39,089 nt of DNA from contig CAZWGB010000009.1 in the NCBI GenBank assembly GCA_964633465.1, forward strand, positions 1-39,089. Direction: 5' to 3'. Positions 31,610 through 39,089 of this stretch are shown piece after piece (the stretch's first letter is position 1; every line of letters begins with the position of its first letter). Made by a program: the position numbers and the translations under genes. The DNA is from DTSX01 sp964633465. GTDB lineage: Bacteria > Pseudomonadota > Gammaproteobacteria > Steroidobacterales > UBA11654. Under the pieces are notes generated by a model, which saw nothing but the letters and a program-made list of their open reading frames with translations, ran no database searches and was not told where the DNA came from.

Positions 31610-32109
31610 TGATGTTGGTAACAAGGAGAAAATTATTTTTAACGGGATTTTTAATCTCTGTTTTAATTATTGTTTACGTATTGTACACACAATATGTACT
31701 GGGGTTAGAGCCATGTCCATTGTGCATATTGCAAAGAGTGGCAGTTATCGCATTGGGCATATCTTTTTTATTATTAGCTCTGAGACCTCCGCAAAGAAAG
31801 CAGTCAAAATTTTTGACTTCGATACTTTTGGTGATGATAAGCTCAGCGGGAGCAGGGATAGCAGCCCGACATGTCTGGCTTCAAAATCTACCCCCAGACA
31901 AGGTTCCTGGGTGTGGACCTGGTCTTGATTTTATGATGGCTAATTTTCCATTGAGTGATGTCCTCGAAATGGTTTTTAGTGGTTCTGGTGAGTGTGCTGA
32001 AATTAGTTGGTCTTTTGCTTTTTTGAGTATGCCAGCTTGGGCCCTTATTTGGTTAATTGTTCTCGGATCCTTCGGAATTTGGTCAATACATCAAAAGCGA
32101 TTCAACTGA
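31609..32109 (+). CDS. dsbB: Disulfide bond formation protein B
   Basis: 166 residues from ATG 31609 (TTG at 31606 is in frame but redundant). DsbB reoxidises DsbA and passes electrons to quinones. Four membrane spans are evident. The quinone-linked CPLCILQR motif gives Cys36 and Cys39; the second periplasmic pair is Cys102 (PGCGPG) and Cys129 (SGECAEIS). LEPCPLCILQRVA is the family signature. TGATG (31607-31611) overlaps the tsaB stop, so the two genes are likely translated together. Convergent with map, 37 bases apart, with no evident terminator. Confidence 0.92.
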   Translation: MMLVTRRKLFLTGFLISVLIIVYVLYTQYVLGLEPCPLCILQRVAVIALGISFLLLALRPPQRKQSKFLTSILLVMISSAGAGIAARHVWLQNLPPDKVPGCGPGLDFMMANFPLSDVLEMVFSGSGECAEISWSFAFLSMPAWALIWLIVLGSFGIWSIHQKRFN

Positions 32110-32146
32110 GGTGCAGTTAATTGATCATCTTAGCCAATCATAGTAT

Positions 32147-32917
32147 TTAACCACTCATTTCACTGGGCGCAAGAGTCAATACTTCAAAACCACTCTTAGT
32201 TACTAAAACTGTATGCTCCCATTGAGCTGAAAGCGAGTGATCTCTAGTCACTACAGTCCATTGATCTGGCAATACCCTAACTGATGCTCCACCTGCATTG
32301 ACCATCGGTTCAATAGTAAAGGCCATGCCTTCTTTTATTTCTATCCCTTGACCTGGAGTTCCATAATGGAGTATTTGTGGGTTGTCATGGTAAATTTTAC
32401 CAATGCCATGGCCACAATATTCTTTTACGATGGTATAACCATGTTTTTCTGCATGATTTTGGATAGCATGCCCAATATCACCTAAATGATTGCCCGGTTT
32501 CACTGCTTTTATACCCTCCCACATTGATTCATAGGTTATTTTTGAAATGCGCTCTCCCTGGGCAGTGGGTTTTCCAACCAGATACATTCTACTGGTATCT
32601 CCATGAAACTCATTTTTGATAATTGTAACGTCTATGTTAATGATGTCGCCATGCTTCAATTTTTTATTACCCGGAATTCCGTGGCAGACAACATGATTGA
32701 CTGAAGTGCAGATTGTGGCAGGAAAGCCTTTGTAGTTTAAGTTTGCTGGAATCGCATTCTGTTCATTAACAATATAATCATGACAAATGCCATCTAGTTC
32801 TCCTGTAGTTACTCCAGGTTTAACGAAATTTGAAATCATATCGAGAACTTCAGAAGCTAACTTGCCAGCAGTTCGCATTTTTTCCTGATCATCTTTATTT
32901 TTAATATCAATCAGCAT
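32147..32917 (-). CDS. map: Methionine aminopeptidase type I
   Basis: 256 residues, the standard length for bacterial type Ia MAP. It removes N-terminal methionine from nascent proteins. Metal ligands are visible: INIDVTIIKNEFHGDTSRMY (two Asp in NIDVT and HGDTS), the CGHGIGKIYHDNPQI segment with His, and FTIEPMVNAGG plus a terminal QWEHTVLVTKSG with Glu residues. The CHGIPG His and the GHGIG motif are further hallmarks. It is divergent from rpsB, the common gammaproteobacterial arrangement. Confidence 0.95.
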   Translation of the reverse strand: MLIDIKNKDDQEKMRTAGKLASEVLDMISNFVKPGVTTGELDGICHDYIVNEQNAIPANLNYKGFPATICTSVNHVVCHGIPGNKKLKHGDIINIDVTIIKNEFHGDTSRMYLVGKPTAQGERISKITYESMWEGIKAVKPGNHLGDIGHAIQNHAEKHGYTIVKEYCGHGIGKIYHDNPQILHYGTPGQGIEIKEGMAFTIEPMVNAGGASVRVLPDQWTVVTRDHSLSAQWEHTVLVTKSGFEVLTLAPSEMSG

Positions 32918-32943
32918 AGGGTGTAATTTTTTTCTCAGTATTA

Positions 32944-32972
32944 TTGTCGCTTTAGAATTATTATGTTATAAA
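32944..32972 (+). promoter_or_regulatory. Putative rpsB promoter
   Basis: TTGTCG (32944-32949), 17-base spacer, TATAAA (32967-32972), followed by a GC-rich discriminator CCTCGGC (32974-32980). A GC-rich discriminator is typical of promoters under stringent control. Expected start near 32979, leaving a leader of about 110 bases. Confidence 0.55.
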
Positions 32973-33055
32973 ACCTCGGCAATTTTGCACAAAATTCGAA
33001 CATAAATCGACACATATGATGGGTGCTTACGATTAATTTTGGAAAGTTTCATATG

Positions 33056-33077
33056 GGGTTTATGGGAGTTTAAACCC
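33056..33077 (+). promoter_or_regulatory. Stem-loop in the rpsB leader
   Basis: A perfect 7-base stem (GGGTTTA at 33056-33062, TAAACCC at 33071-33077) with an 8-base loop sits 13 bases before rpsB, ahead of AAAAAGGAAA. In gammaproteobacteria the rpsB leader is known to be structured and bound by S2 for autoregulation; this hairpin is a candidate element of that kind. Confidence 0.45.
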
Positions 33078-33090
33078 AAAAAGGAAAAAA

Positions 33091-34137
33091 ATGGAAAATA
33101 TTACTCTGCGTCAGATGCTTGAAGCTGGCGCCCACTTCGGTCACAAAACGAGGTATTGGAATCCAAAAATGGCTCCATATATTTATGGTCAGCGCAATGG
33201 AATTCATATCATTAATCTTGAAAAAACCCTGCCTTTGTTCTATGAAGCTTGTGTCTTTGTTGAAAATATCGGTTCTGAATCTGGGACCATCTTATTTGTT
33301 GGCACCAAACCTGCTGTTAAGAATGAGATTAAAGACGCAGGTTTAGAATGCAATATGCCCTATGTTTCAAACAGATGGTTAGGGGGAACTCTGACTAATA
33401 ATGAAACCATATCAAAATCAATAAAGAAGCTTGAAGATCTGGAAGAATTACTTAAGGATGAAAACACAGAAAATTTAAGTAAAAAAGAAATACTTACATT
33501 GAAAAGAGCTTACGAAAAATTAGAAAGAGGCTTAGGTGGTATAAGAAACATGAATAAATTACCGGACGCAATTTTTATTATTGATGTGAATTATGAGAAA
33601 AATGCCGCTCAGGAGGCTAAAACCTTGGGGATACCAATCATAAGTATTATTGATTCCAACTCTTCGCCGGAAGACATTGACTACATTATCCCATCCAATG
33701 ACGATTCAAGAAGTACTGCTAAGCTGATCACAGAAACAATTGTAAAGTCATTTTTGAAAGGCAAGAAATCCGTACCTATTTTGGATGATATTGAGGATGA
33801 CTTTGTTGAAGTAGATGCTAAAGGGAAAATCTCCAGCAAAAAAATTAGACACAAGAGAAAGATCACAGCGCTTGAAAAAAGTGAACTTGATAATCAAAAA
33901 TCAGAAGACGGTGGCAATGAAGATGTGATTGCAAAAGAAAGTATAAAAACTAAGCTTACAGATGAACCGGAAAAGTCTTCTGAAGATAAGCAAAAAGAAC
34001 TTCCAAAGGAAGAATCAAAACCGTCACTAGCAGAATCAGATACGCTTGAGGGAACCAGTGATGATGAACCCAAAGATAAACAAGAGCCTGATTTGTCTGA
34101 AGCATCTGGTGCTGAAAGTGATGTGGAGAAATCTTAA
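33091..34137 (+). CDS. rpsB: 30S ribosomal protein S2, with long acidic C-terminal extension
   Basis: 348 residues; typical S2 is about 240. Residues 1 to about 225 carry all hallmarks: ITLRQMLEAGAHFGHKTRYWNPKMAPYI, RNGIHIINLEKT, VGTKPAV, NRWLGGTLTN, and the GIPIISIIDSNSSPEDIDYIIPSNDDSRS segment near the end of the core. After about residue 225 comes a tail of roughly 120 residues dominated by Lys, Glu, Asp and Ser, with net acidity toward the end (KSSEDKQKELPKEESKP, TSDDEPKDKQEPD), no hydrophobic pattern and so presumably disordered. Head of the rpsB-tsf-pyrH-frr operon; a leader hairpin and promoter are upstream. The tail has no frameshift and its codon use resembles the core. Confidence 0.95.
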   Translation: MENITLRQMLEAGAHFGHKTRYWNPKMAPYIYGQRNGIHIINLEKTLPLFYEACVFVENIGSESGTILFVGTKPAVKNEIKDAGLECNMPYVSNRWLGGTLTNNETISKSIKKLEDLEELLKDENTENLSKKEILTLKRAYEKLERGLGGIRNMNKLPDAIFIIDVNYEKNAAQEAKTLGIPIISIIDSNSSPEDIDYIIPSNDDSRSTAKLITETIVKSFLKGKKSVPILDDIEDDFVEVDAKGKISSKKIRHKRKITALEKSELDNQKSEDGGNEDVIAKESIKTKLTDEPEKSSEDKQKELPKEESKPSLAESDTLEGTSDDEPKDKQEPDLSEASGAESDVEKS

Positions 34138-34154
34138 TTGGTAAGGCTTTCTAG

Positions 34155-35036
34155 ATGAAAATTTCGGCAGCGGATGTAAAAGCACTTCGGGAACTCACCA
34201 ATGCAGGGATGATGGATTGCAAAAAAGCTTTATTGGAATCTCAGGGTGATATCGAGAAGGCAAAAATTTTACTTCAAGAGAAAGGGAAAAGTAAGGCAGA
34301 TAGCAAATCAGGCAGAGTTGCCTCCCAAGGGTTGGTTTCTATCAAAATTGATGAAGCCAATAAACTTGCAGTTGTCTTGGAAATCAATTGTGAGACTGAT
34401 TTCGCTGCAAAAGATAATCATTTCATTGAATTCACGGAACAAATCTCCAAATTGCTGATAAGCAAAAATATTGACACCACAAAGAAACTTATGGATATCC
34501 CAATAGAAGGCTACAAAAATGTTGATGAATATAGGACACATGTTGTTGCTAAGTTAGGAGAAAACATCAGTGTCAGGAGATTCAAAAGAATTTTTTTTGA
34601 AGGCACTGTGGGAACTTACATGCATGGGACAAAAATAGCAGCCTTAGTTGATTTAGACACTGATAATACCGGACTAGCAAAGGATTTGGCTATGCAAATT
34701 GCTGCTTTAAAACCAGAATATATTGACCAAGGAGATATTCCAGATGCGATGATAGAAGAAGAATTAAGAATCCTTAGGATGCAAGCTCAAAAAGAGGGAA
34801 AGCCCAAAGAGATTTTAGAGAAAATAGTTAAAGGCAAGTTGAACAAACGTCTGAATGAAATAACTTTACTTGGCCAAGAATACATAAAGGACTCAGATTT
34901 AAGCGTTTCTCAATTATTAAAAAAATCTCATGCAAATGTGAATCTTTTTGTAAGATATGAAGTCGGCGATGGAATTGAGCAAGAAGAGAAAGATTTCGCT
35001 AAGGAGGTTAAGGCACAAGTTGATGCAAGTGAATGA
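34155..35036 (+). CDS. tsf: Elongation factor Ts
   Basis: 293 residues, usual length. Promotes GDP/GTP exchange on EF-Tu. The N-terminal UBA-like region DVKALRELTNAGMMDCKKALLESQGD (about 7-32) is the classic signature, followed by LAVVLEINCETDFAAKD (about 75-91), the second EF-Ts signature. The C-terminal part carries VRYEVGDGIEQEEKDFA. It starts 17 bases after rpsB. Confidence 0.95.
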   Translation: MKISAADVKALRELTNAGMMDCKKALLESQGDIEKAKILLQEKGKSKADSKSGRVASQGLVSIKIDEANKLAVVLEINCETDFAAKDNHFIEFTEQISKLLISKNIDTTKKLMDIPIEGYKNVDEYRTHVVAKLGENISVRRFKRIFFEGTVGTYMHGTKIAALVDLDTDNTGLAKDLAMQIAALKPEYIDQGDIPDAMIEEELRILRMQAQKEGKPKEILEKIVKGKLNKRLNEITLLGQEYIKDSDLSVSQLLKKSHANVNLFVRYEVGDGIEQEEKDFAKEVKAQVDASE

Positions 35037-35060
35037 TATTTCCTATCCCTGTCTTGCTTA

Positions 35061-35081
35061 ATTACAACTGTAATATTTTTT
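35061..35081 (+). terminator. Weak intrinsic terminator candidate between tsf and pyrH
   Basis: ATTAC (35061-35065) can pair with GTAAT (35070-35074) around a 4-base loop, followed by a T run at 35076-35081. The stem is only 5 bases and AT-rich, so any termination would be partial; it resembles the separation between tsf and pyrH known in other gammaproteobacteria. Confidence 0.3.
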
Positions 35082-35083
35082 GA

Positions 35084-35806
35084 GTGTTTGATGTGGCAAA
35101 TAATAAAATAAATAGAATACTGCTAAAACTAAGTGGTGAAGCACTTTTGGGTAAAAAACCATTTGGCGTTGATCCTGATGTATTGAATTATTTGGCAAAA
35201 GAAATCAAATCTATTGTTGATTGTGGTATTCAAACAGGCATTGTAATAGGTGGCGGCAACATATTTAGAGGGGAAGGCCTGGCTCAATCAGGCATTGATA
35301 GAGTTACTGGAGACCAAATGGGTATGTTGGCTACAATAATCAATGCTCTAGCACTCCAGGATGCCTTGGAACGACAAGGTTTGATTGCAAGAGTTATGTC
35401 TGCCTTAAAAGTCAATGAGGTATGTGAAGATTATATTAGAAGAAGAGCTATCAGACATTTAGAAAAAGGCAGAGTTACAATTTTTTCTGCTGGCACTGGA
35501 AATCCATATTTTACAACCGATTCGGCAGCCTCCTTGAGAGCTGTTGAAATCGAAGCAGATCTTTTGATTAAAGCAACTAGGGTCAATGGCGTGTTTTCAC
35601 AAGATCCTTTGAAAAATGGTGATGCCGTGCATTTTGAATCAATTTCCTATGATGAATTTATTGCAAACAAACTAAGTGTTATGGATACCACGTCCATTGT
35701 TATGTGTAGGGACAACAATCTTCCTGTTAGGGTTTATGACATGAATATTTCCAATGCTTTATCTGATATTGTTAAGGGCAAGAATATTGGTACATTAATC
35801 TCATAA
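35084..35806 (+). CDS. pyrH: Uridylate kinase (UMP kinase)
   Basis: 240 residues. Phosphorylates UMP to UDP with ATP in pyrimidine nucleotide synthesis. RILLKLSGEALLGKKPFGVDP (about 11-31), GIVIGGGNIFRGEGLAQSGIDRVTGDQMGMLAT, and RAIRHLEKGRVTIFSAGTGNPYFTTDSAA are the amino-acid-kinase-fold hallmarks of bacterial PyrH. The start is GTG at 35084 (another GTG follows at 35093); no ATG is in frame nearby and no strong ribosome binding site is visible. Confidence 0.95.
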   Translation: MFDVANNKINRILLKLSGEALLGKKPFGVDPDVLNYLAKEIKSIVDCGIQTGIVIGGGNIFRGEGLAQSGIDRVTGDQMGMLATIINALALQDALERQGLIARVMSALKVNEVCEDYIRRRAIRHLEKGRVTIFSAGTGNPYFTTDSAASLRAVEIEADLLIKATRVNGVFSQDPLKNGDAVHFESISYDEFIANKLSVMDTTSIVMCRDNNLPVRVYDMNISNALSDIVKGKNIGTLIS

Positions 35807-35824
35807 ACAAGGAATATTAAATCA

Positions 35825-36382
35825 ATGTTGGATGAAATCAACCAAGAAACTAGCCAGAGGATGCAAAAGTCCATTGACGCTTTTTCATCCAATCTCAGAA
35901 AAATAAGGACGGGTAGAGCGACCCCGGATATTCTCGATAGTGTTCAAATCGATTACTATGGGACTGAAACGCCAATAAAGCAATTGGCCAACATTACTGT
36001 AGAGGATTCGCAAACGCTAGCGATCTCACCTTGGGAGCAAAAATTTATCCCAGAAATCGAGCATGCCATAGTTAAAGCAAATCTTGGCTTAAACCCAATA
36101 ACAAGTGGAAACATCGTTAGAATTCCTTTGCCTCATTTAACCGAGGTACGCAGAATTGAACTAACCAAACAAGTAAGACATGAAGAAGAACTAGCCAAGG
36201 TTTCCATTCGAAATATTCGTAGGGATTCTATTCAAGACCTTAAGGAATTCTTCAATGAAAAAATGATTTCTGAAGATCATTTTCATAAAGGTCAAGTAGA
36301 CATACAAACGGTAACTGATGATAAGATCAAAAATATTGAATCGCTAAGTGAACAAAAACAAAAAGAATTGATGAGCTTTTAA
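35825..36382 (+). CDS. frr: Ribosome recycling factor
   Basis: 185 residues, the standard length. With EF-G it splits post-termination ribosomes. RTGRATPDILDSVQIDYYGTETPIKQLANITVED (about 28-62) and the closing helix with KIKNIESLSEQKQKELMSF are family hallmarks. Its ATG at 35825 is 18 bases after pyrH, and the stop is 3 bases before the uppS start. Confidence 0.95.
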   Translation: MLDEINQETSQRMQKSIDAFSSNLRKIRTGRATPDILDSVQIDYYGTETPIKQLANITVEDSQTLAISPWEQKFIPEIEHAIVKANLGLNPITSGNIVRIPLPHLTEVRRIELTKQVRHEEELAKVSIRNIRRDSIQDLKEFFNEKMISEDHFHKGQVDIQTVTDDKIKNIESLSEQKQKELMSF

Positions 36383-36385
36383 GCC

Positions 36386-37150
36386 ATGAATGAACCTAAC
36401 TCAGAAAATAAAATTCCACAAATTGTAAATTTACCCAAGCATCTGGGCATTATTATGGATGGCAATGGTCGGTGGGCTAAACTAAGAGGTAAAAGAAGAA
36501 TTTTCGGCCATGAAGCAGGTGTACTGAAGGCCAAAGAGATTATCGAAAACTCGGTTAGATTAGAATTAGAAGCTCTTACCCTATATGCCTTTAGTTCAGA
36601 AAACTGGAAAAGACCCACTAAGGAAGTCAATGGTCTGATGAGACTGTTTGAGAGAACAATCAGAAAATATACAGGTCTTTTAATTGAGAACAATGTTCGT
36701 TTTAAGCAGGTAGGTGATAAAGATATGCTTCCCAAAAGCCTAATTAGGAAACTGGAACAAATGGAGGGAATTACCTCAGAAAATACGGGTTTAAAGCTTA
36801 CATTAGCAATAGCTTACGGCTCAAGACAGGATATTGTAAAAGGCATATTACAGATCATTGATGATGTTGATGATGGAAAGATTGATAAGAATCATATAGA
36901 TGAATCAACTTTATCTAACCATCTTTCTTTCTCTGACTTGCCTGAACTAGATTTAATAATTAGAACATCAGGTGAAACAAGAGTAAGTAATTTTATGCTT
37001 TGGGAGATGGCGTACAGTGAGATCCACTTTACTGAAACACTTTGGCCTAGTTTTGAAGACCAGGAATTTTTTGAAATCTTGGAGAATTATTCAAGATCGG
37101 AAAGACGTTTTGGTTCTGTTGAAAATGAAATAGAACTGAAAAAAGCCTAA
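36386..37150 (+). CDS. uppS: Isoprenyl transferase (undecaprenyl diphosphate synthase)
   Basis: 254 residues. Extends farnesyl diphosphate with isopentenyl units to C55 undecaprenyl diphosphate for cell-wall lipid carrier. IIMDGNGRWAKLRGKRRIFGHEAG (about 21-44) holds the catalytic Asp and substrate-binding Arg, then LTLYAFSSENWKRP, and the C-terminal LIIRTSGETRVSNFMLWEMAYSEIHFTETLWP. Begins 3 bases after frr, so dxr is missing from the space where it usually sits. Confidence 0.95.
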   Translation: MNEPNSENKIPQIVNLPKHLGIIMDGNGRWAKLRGKRRIFGHEAGVLKAKEIIENSVRLELEALTLYAFSSENWKRPTKEVNGLMRLFERTIRKYTGLLIENNVRFKQVGDKDMLPKSLIRKLEQMEGITSENTGLKLTLAIAYGSRQDIVKGILQIIDDVDDGKIDKNHIDESTLSNHLSFSDLPELDLIIRTSGETRVSNFMLWEMAYSEIHFTETLWPSFEDQEFFEILENYSRSERRFGSVENEIELKKA

Positions 37151-37158
37151 ATCCCTAT

Positions 37159-37989
37159 ATGAATAACCTTGCTCAAAGAATCTGGTCTGCAGTGGTTCTT
37201 GTTCTGTTGCTAGTATTCTTAATTCACAGTTCAATAACAATCCCTGTAAAAGCCTCAGTTGTTTCAATTCTTTCCCTAATTATCCTTTGGGAATATTCAA
37301 AATTATTCAAATCAAGATTCTTCCAGGTTTTTTTTCAGCTACTGGTTATTGTTGAACTTTTATCTGCACCTTTTTTTACTGAGTATATAGAGAAAACAAG
37401 CAGCTATCTGTTTTGGTTTTTATGTTTACTATGGATACTAATATTATTCCAAGTATTGACCTACAAAAAAAAGAATATAAATGATTTCTTAATCTTAATT
37501 TGTGGGTATTTTATTCTCCTTCCATTCGTTGCATCTTTGTTGTTTATGGTCATGACCCCAGGAATATTTTTATACACAATCATTGTTGTATCGATTGCAG
37601 ATTCAGCAGCTTTTTTTGTTGGAAAAATGGTGGGCAAAACCCCTTTATTGCCAAATATCAGCCCGGGAAAAACAGTTGAAGGCTTTATTGGAGGCGTTTT
37701 AATAGCCTCCCTCTTTTCTTGCTTCATCTCTTTATTTATTGGTTTGCAAGATAGGTTTTTGGAGTTTTTATGTCTTGGATTTGTGGTGGCACTTGTATCT
37801 GTTTTAGGGGATGTATTTTTCAGCATGTTAAAGCGTAATAAAGGTATTAAAGATTCCAGTCATTTAATACCTGGCCATGGAGGTTTCATTGACCTTTTAG
37901 ACGGAACAATAGCTGTCCTTCCCTTACTTACATTTTTATCCTTCAGAATTAATGAATTGGGCTCGACTCTTGCTCTTATTGGTTTTTAG
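37159..37989 (+). CDS. cdsA: Phosphatidate cytidylyltransferase
   Basis: 276 residues with eight or so membrane spans. Makes CDP-diacylglycerol from phosphatidate and CTP. ISPGKTVEGFIGG (about 172-184) and the closing signature SMLKRNKGIKDSSHLIPGHGG (about 222-242, quoted in part as LKRNKGIKDSS and PGHGG) are characteristic. The signature normally ends H-G-G-x-x-D-R-x-D, but here it reads HGGFIDLLD, with Leu in place of the Arg. Starts 8 bases after uppS. Confidence 0.93.
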   Translation: MNNLAQRIWSAVVLVLLLVFLIHSSITIPVKASVVSILSLIILWEYSKLFKSRFFQVFFQLLVIVELLSAPFFTEYIEKTSSYLFWFLCLLWILILFQVLTYKKKNINDFLILICGYFILLPFVASLLFMVMTPGIFLYTIIVVSIADSAAFFVGKMVGKTPLLPNISPGKTVEGFIGGVLIASLFSCFISLFIGLQDRFLEFLCLGFVVALVSVLGDVFFSMLKRNKGIKDSSHLIPGHGGFIDLLDGTIAVLPLLTFLSFRINELGSTLALIGF

Positions 37990-38079
37990 CGCTAGAAATG
38001 TATATTTTCACATCTTATTACTATCTTTGCTGAGCTGATTCTCTATAATTCCTTCATAATCTTTGCTGATAATTAAAAT

Positions 38080-39089
38080 ATGGATTTTTTATTTTCAATT
38101 TTGGCTTTCATAATTTTGGTTGGGGTTCTGGTCGCTATCCATGAATATGGGCATTATCTAGTAGCAAGACTTTGTAATGTAAAAGTTTTGAGGTACTCCA
38201 TCGGTTTTGGCAAAGTGCTTTGGAGTAAAAGAACTGGTTTAGACCAGACAGAATATTGCCTATCAGCCATCCCTCTTGGTGGTTATGTACAATTGTTGGA
38301 TGAAAGGAGTGAAGATGTAGAGGAAGACGAGAAACATCGAGCCTTCAATAATCAATCTGCCACCAAAAGAATTCTTATCTTGTTAGCTGGTCCTTTTGCC
38401 AATTTTCTCTTTGCGATTGTTGCTTATATGACAATGTTTTCTGTTGGGGTTATAGGTGTAGTCCCGATTATAGGGGAAATTGAATCGGGATCAATTGCTT
38501 GGCAGAACAATCTCAGATCTGGTGATCAAATTGTTAATGTAGGTGGAAAAGACGTACAAACATGGCAAGCTTCTTTGATTTCGATGATTGGTCAGATTTT
38601 AGACGACGAACAGATCAAAATTAGTTTAAAAGACAAATTTGGCAATCCGAAGTATGCCACACTGGATGTCACTGGAAGAACCAAAGAGCTGACTGCACCA
38701 AATGCGTTAATGCCTGCTTTGGGTTTCAAGCCTTTTATTCCAACAATCAAGCCCATTATAGAAAGTGTTATTCCTGATGGACCAGCCGATAGGGCAGGTC
38801 TTTTACCAGAAGATGTGATTCAAAAAGTTGATGAGGTTGACATTAAAAACTGGAACCAGTTTGTTGATATTGTCGTTGCTAAACCCAATCAATATATTGA
38901 ATTGGAGATAAAGAGACTAGATCAATCATATCGCAAAACAGTATTGCTTGATGCCAATACTGATAATGAAAACCAGGGTTTTATAGGACTTAGGGCACGT
39001 ATTGATCAAGATCAAGTGCAACAGTACCAAGCCATCCAAAAATACCGTTTTCCTAAAAGCTTAACTATGGCAATAAATGAAACAAATCA
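38080..39089 (+). CDS. rseP: Site-2 intramembrane zinc protease RseP, 5' part
   Basis: The frame opens with ATG 38080 and runs past the right edge, so the last spans and the C-terminus are missing (about 336 of roughly 450 residues seen). RseP cleaves anti-sigma factor RseA in the sigma-E stress pathway. The zinc motif is HEYGHYLVAR (residues 21-30), following the first membrane span; AIPLGGYVQLLDER, then LLAGPFANFLFAIVAY match the family. Two PDZ domains follow (about 125-205 and 220-305; GSIAWQNNLRSGDQIVNVGG and GPADRAGLLPEDVIQKVDE). Separated from cdsA by 90 bases with no convincing promoter. Confidence 0.93.
   Translation, partial: MDFLFSILAFIILVGVLVAIHEYGHYLVARLCNVKVLRYSIGFGKVLWSKRTGLDQTEYCLSAIPLGGYVQLLDERSEDVEEDEKHRAFNNQSATKRILILLAGPFANFLFAIVAYMTMFSVGVIGVVPIIGEIESGSIAWQNNLRSGDQIVNVGGKDVQTWQASLISMIGQILDDEQIKISLKDKFGNPKYATLDVTGRTKELTAPNALMPALGFKPFIPTIKPIIESVIPDGPADRAGLLPEDVIQKVDEVDIKNWNQFVDIVVAKPNQYIELEIKRLDQSYRKTVLLDANTDNENQGFIGLRARIDQDQVQQYQAIQKYRFPKSLTMAINETN

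Noticed and set aside
36379..36735. 118-residue minus-strand frame inside uppS
   Set aside because: Shadow of uppS in the antisense frame; uppS has full family motifs, and the frame has no ribosome binding site.
38027..38049. Promoter TTGCTG/TATAAT before rseP
   Set aside because: The spacer is only 11 bases, too short for sigma70; no better -35 was found.
1..39089. CRISPR array, IS element, phage or defence cluster
   Set aside because: No regularly spaced repeats, transposase, integrase, phage structural genes or restriction genes were seen on either strand.

Overview
The window looks like a compact, AT-leaning bacterial chromosome segment, most likely from a gammaproteobacterium. The basis is gene content and order: rpsB-tsf-pyrH-frr-uppS-cdsA-rseP with map divergent, DusA-type dihydrouridine synthase, DsbB, an AroF/G/H-type DAHP synthase, and a tRNA-Glu nearly identical to the enterobacterial one. 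Many exported peptidases and hydrolases, very short gene spacings and a 10-N assembly gap suggest a draft, metagenomic or single-cell assembly of a free-living, perhaps marine, heterotroph. The exact lineage cannot be fixed from this sequence. No stretch over 300 bases lacks a gene.

Layout. Positions 1-4638: the 3' part of a CocE/S15-type alpha/beta hydrolase, then very AT-rich genes for small exported proteins (cupin-like, two alpha/beta proteins of unknown function, an NTF2-like protein), a lipoprotein and a DUF2147 protein. Positions 4675-9001: a FetB-like (UPF0014) permease without its ATPase, an alkyl-DHAP-synthase-like flavoprotein, small membrane proteins, an MFS transporter, and a 32-residue membrane miniprotein with its own promoter and strong ribosome binding site. 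Positions 9080-16394: a catabolic-looking block with a DapA-family aldolase, an ASCH protein, an exported covalent-FAD oxidase, an exported M20 amidohydrolase, an exported alpha/beta hydrolase and a membrane-anchored DUF885 protein. Positions 16436-18737: a DUF998 membrane protein, a SAM methyltransferase, a DUF4345 membrane protein and a MORN-like repeat protein. Positions 18816-21780: VOC protein, DAHP synthase, Mpo1-like protein and glutaryl-CoA dehydrogenase. Positions 21781-25911: a serine-beta-lactamase-like protein divergent from an exported M16 peptidase, which is interrupted by the gap at 25453-25462.

Positions 25978-32917: tRNA-Glu(UUC), DoxX, an AT-rich B12-binding radical SAM protein, dusA, convergent pckG (GTP-type PEP carboxykinase), then tsaB-dsbB and convergent map. 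Positions 32918-39089: a promoter and structured leader, then rpsB (with a long acidic tail), tsf, pyrH, frr, uppS, cdsA and the 5' part of rseP. The dxr gene that often sits between frr and uppS is absent here.

I did not find a convincing defence system, CRISPR array, prophage or transposon. The most unusual material is the small exported-protein operon, the 32-residue miniprotein, the S2 extension, and the radical SAM gene beside the tRNA. The apparent break in the M16 gene is best explained as an assembly artefact.
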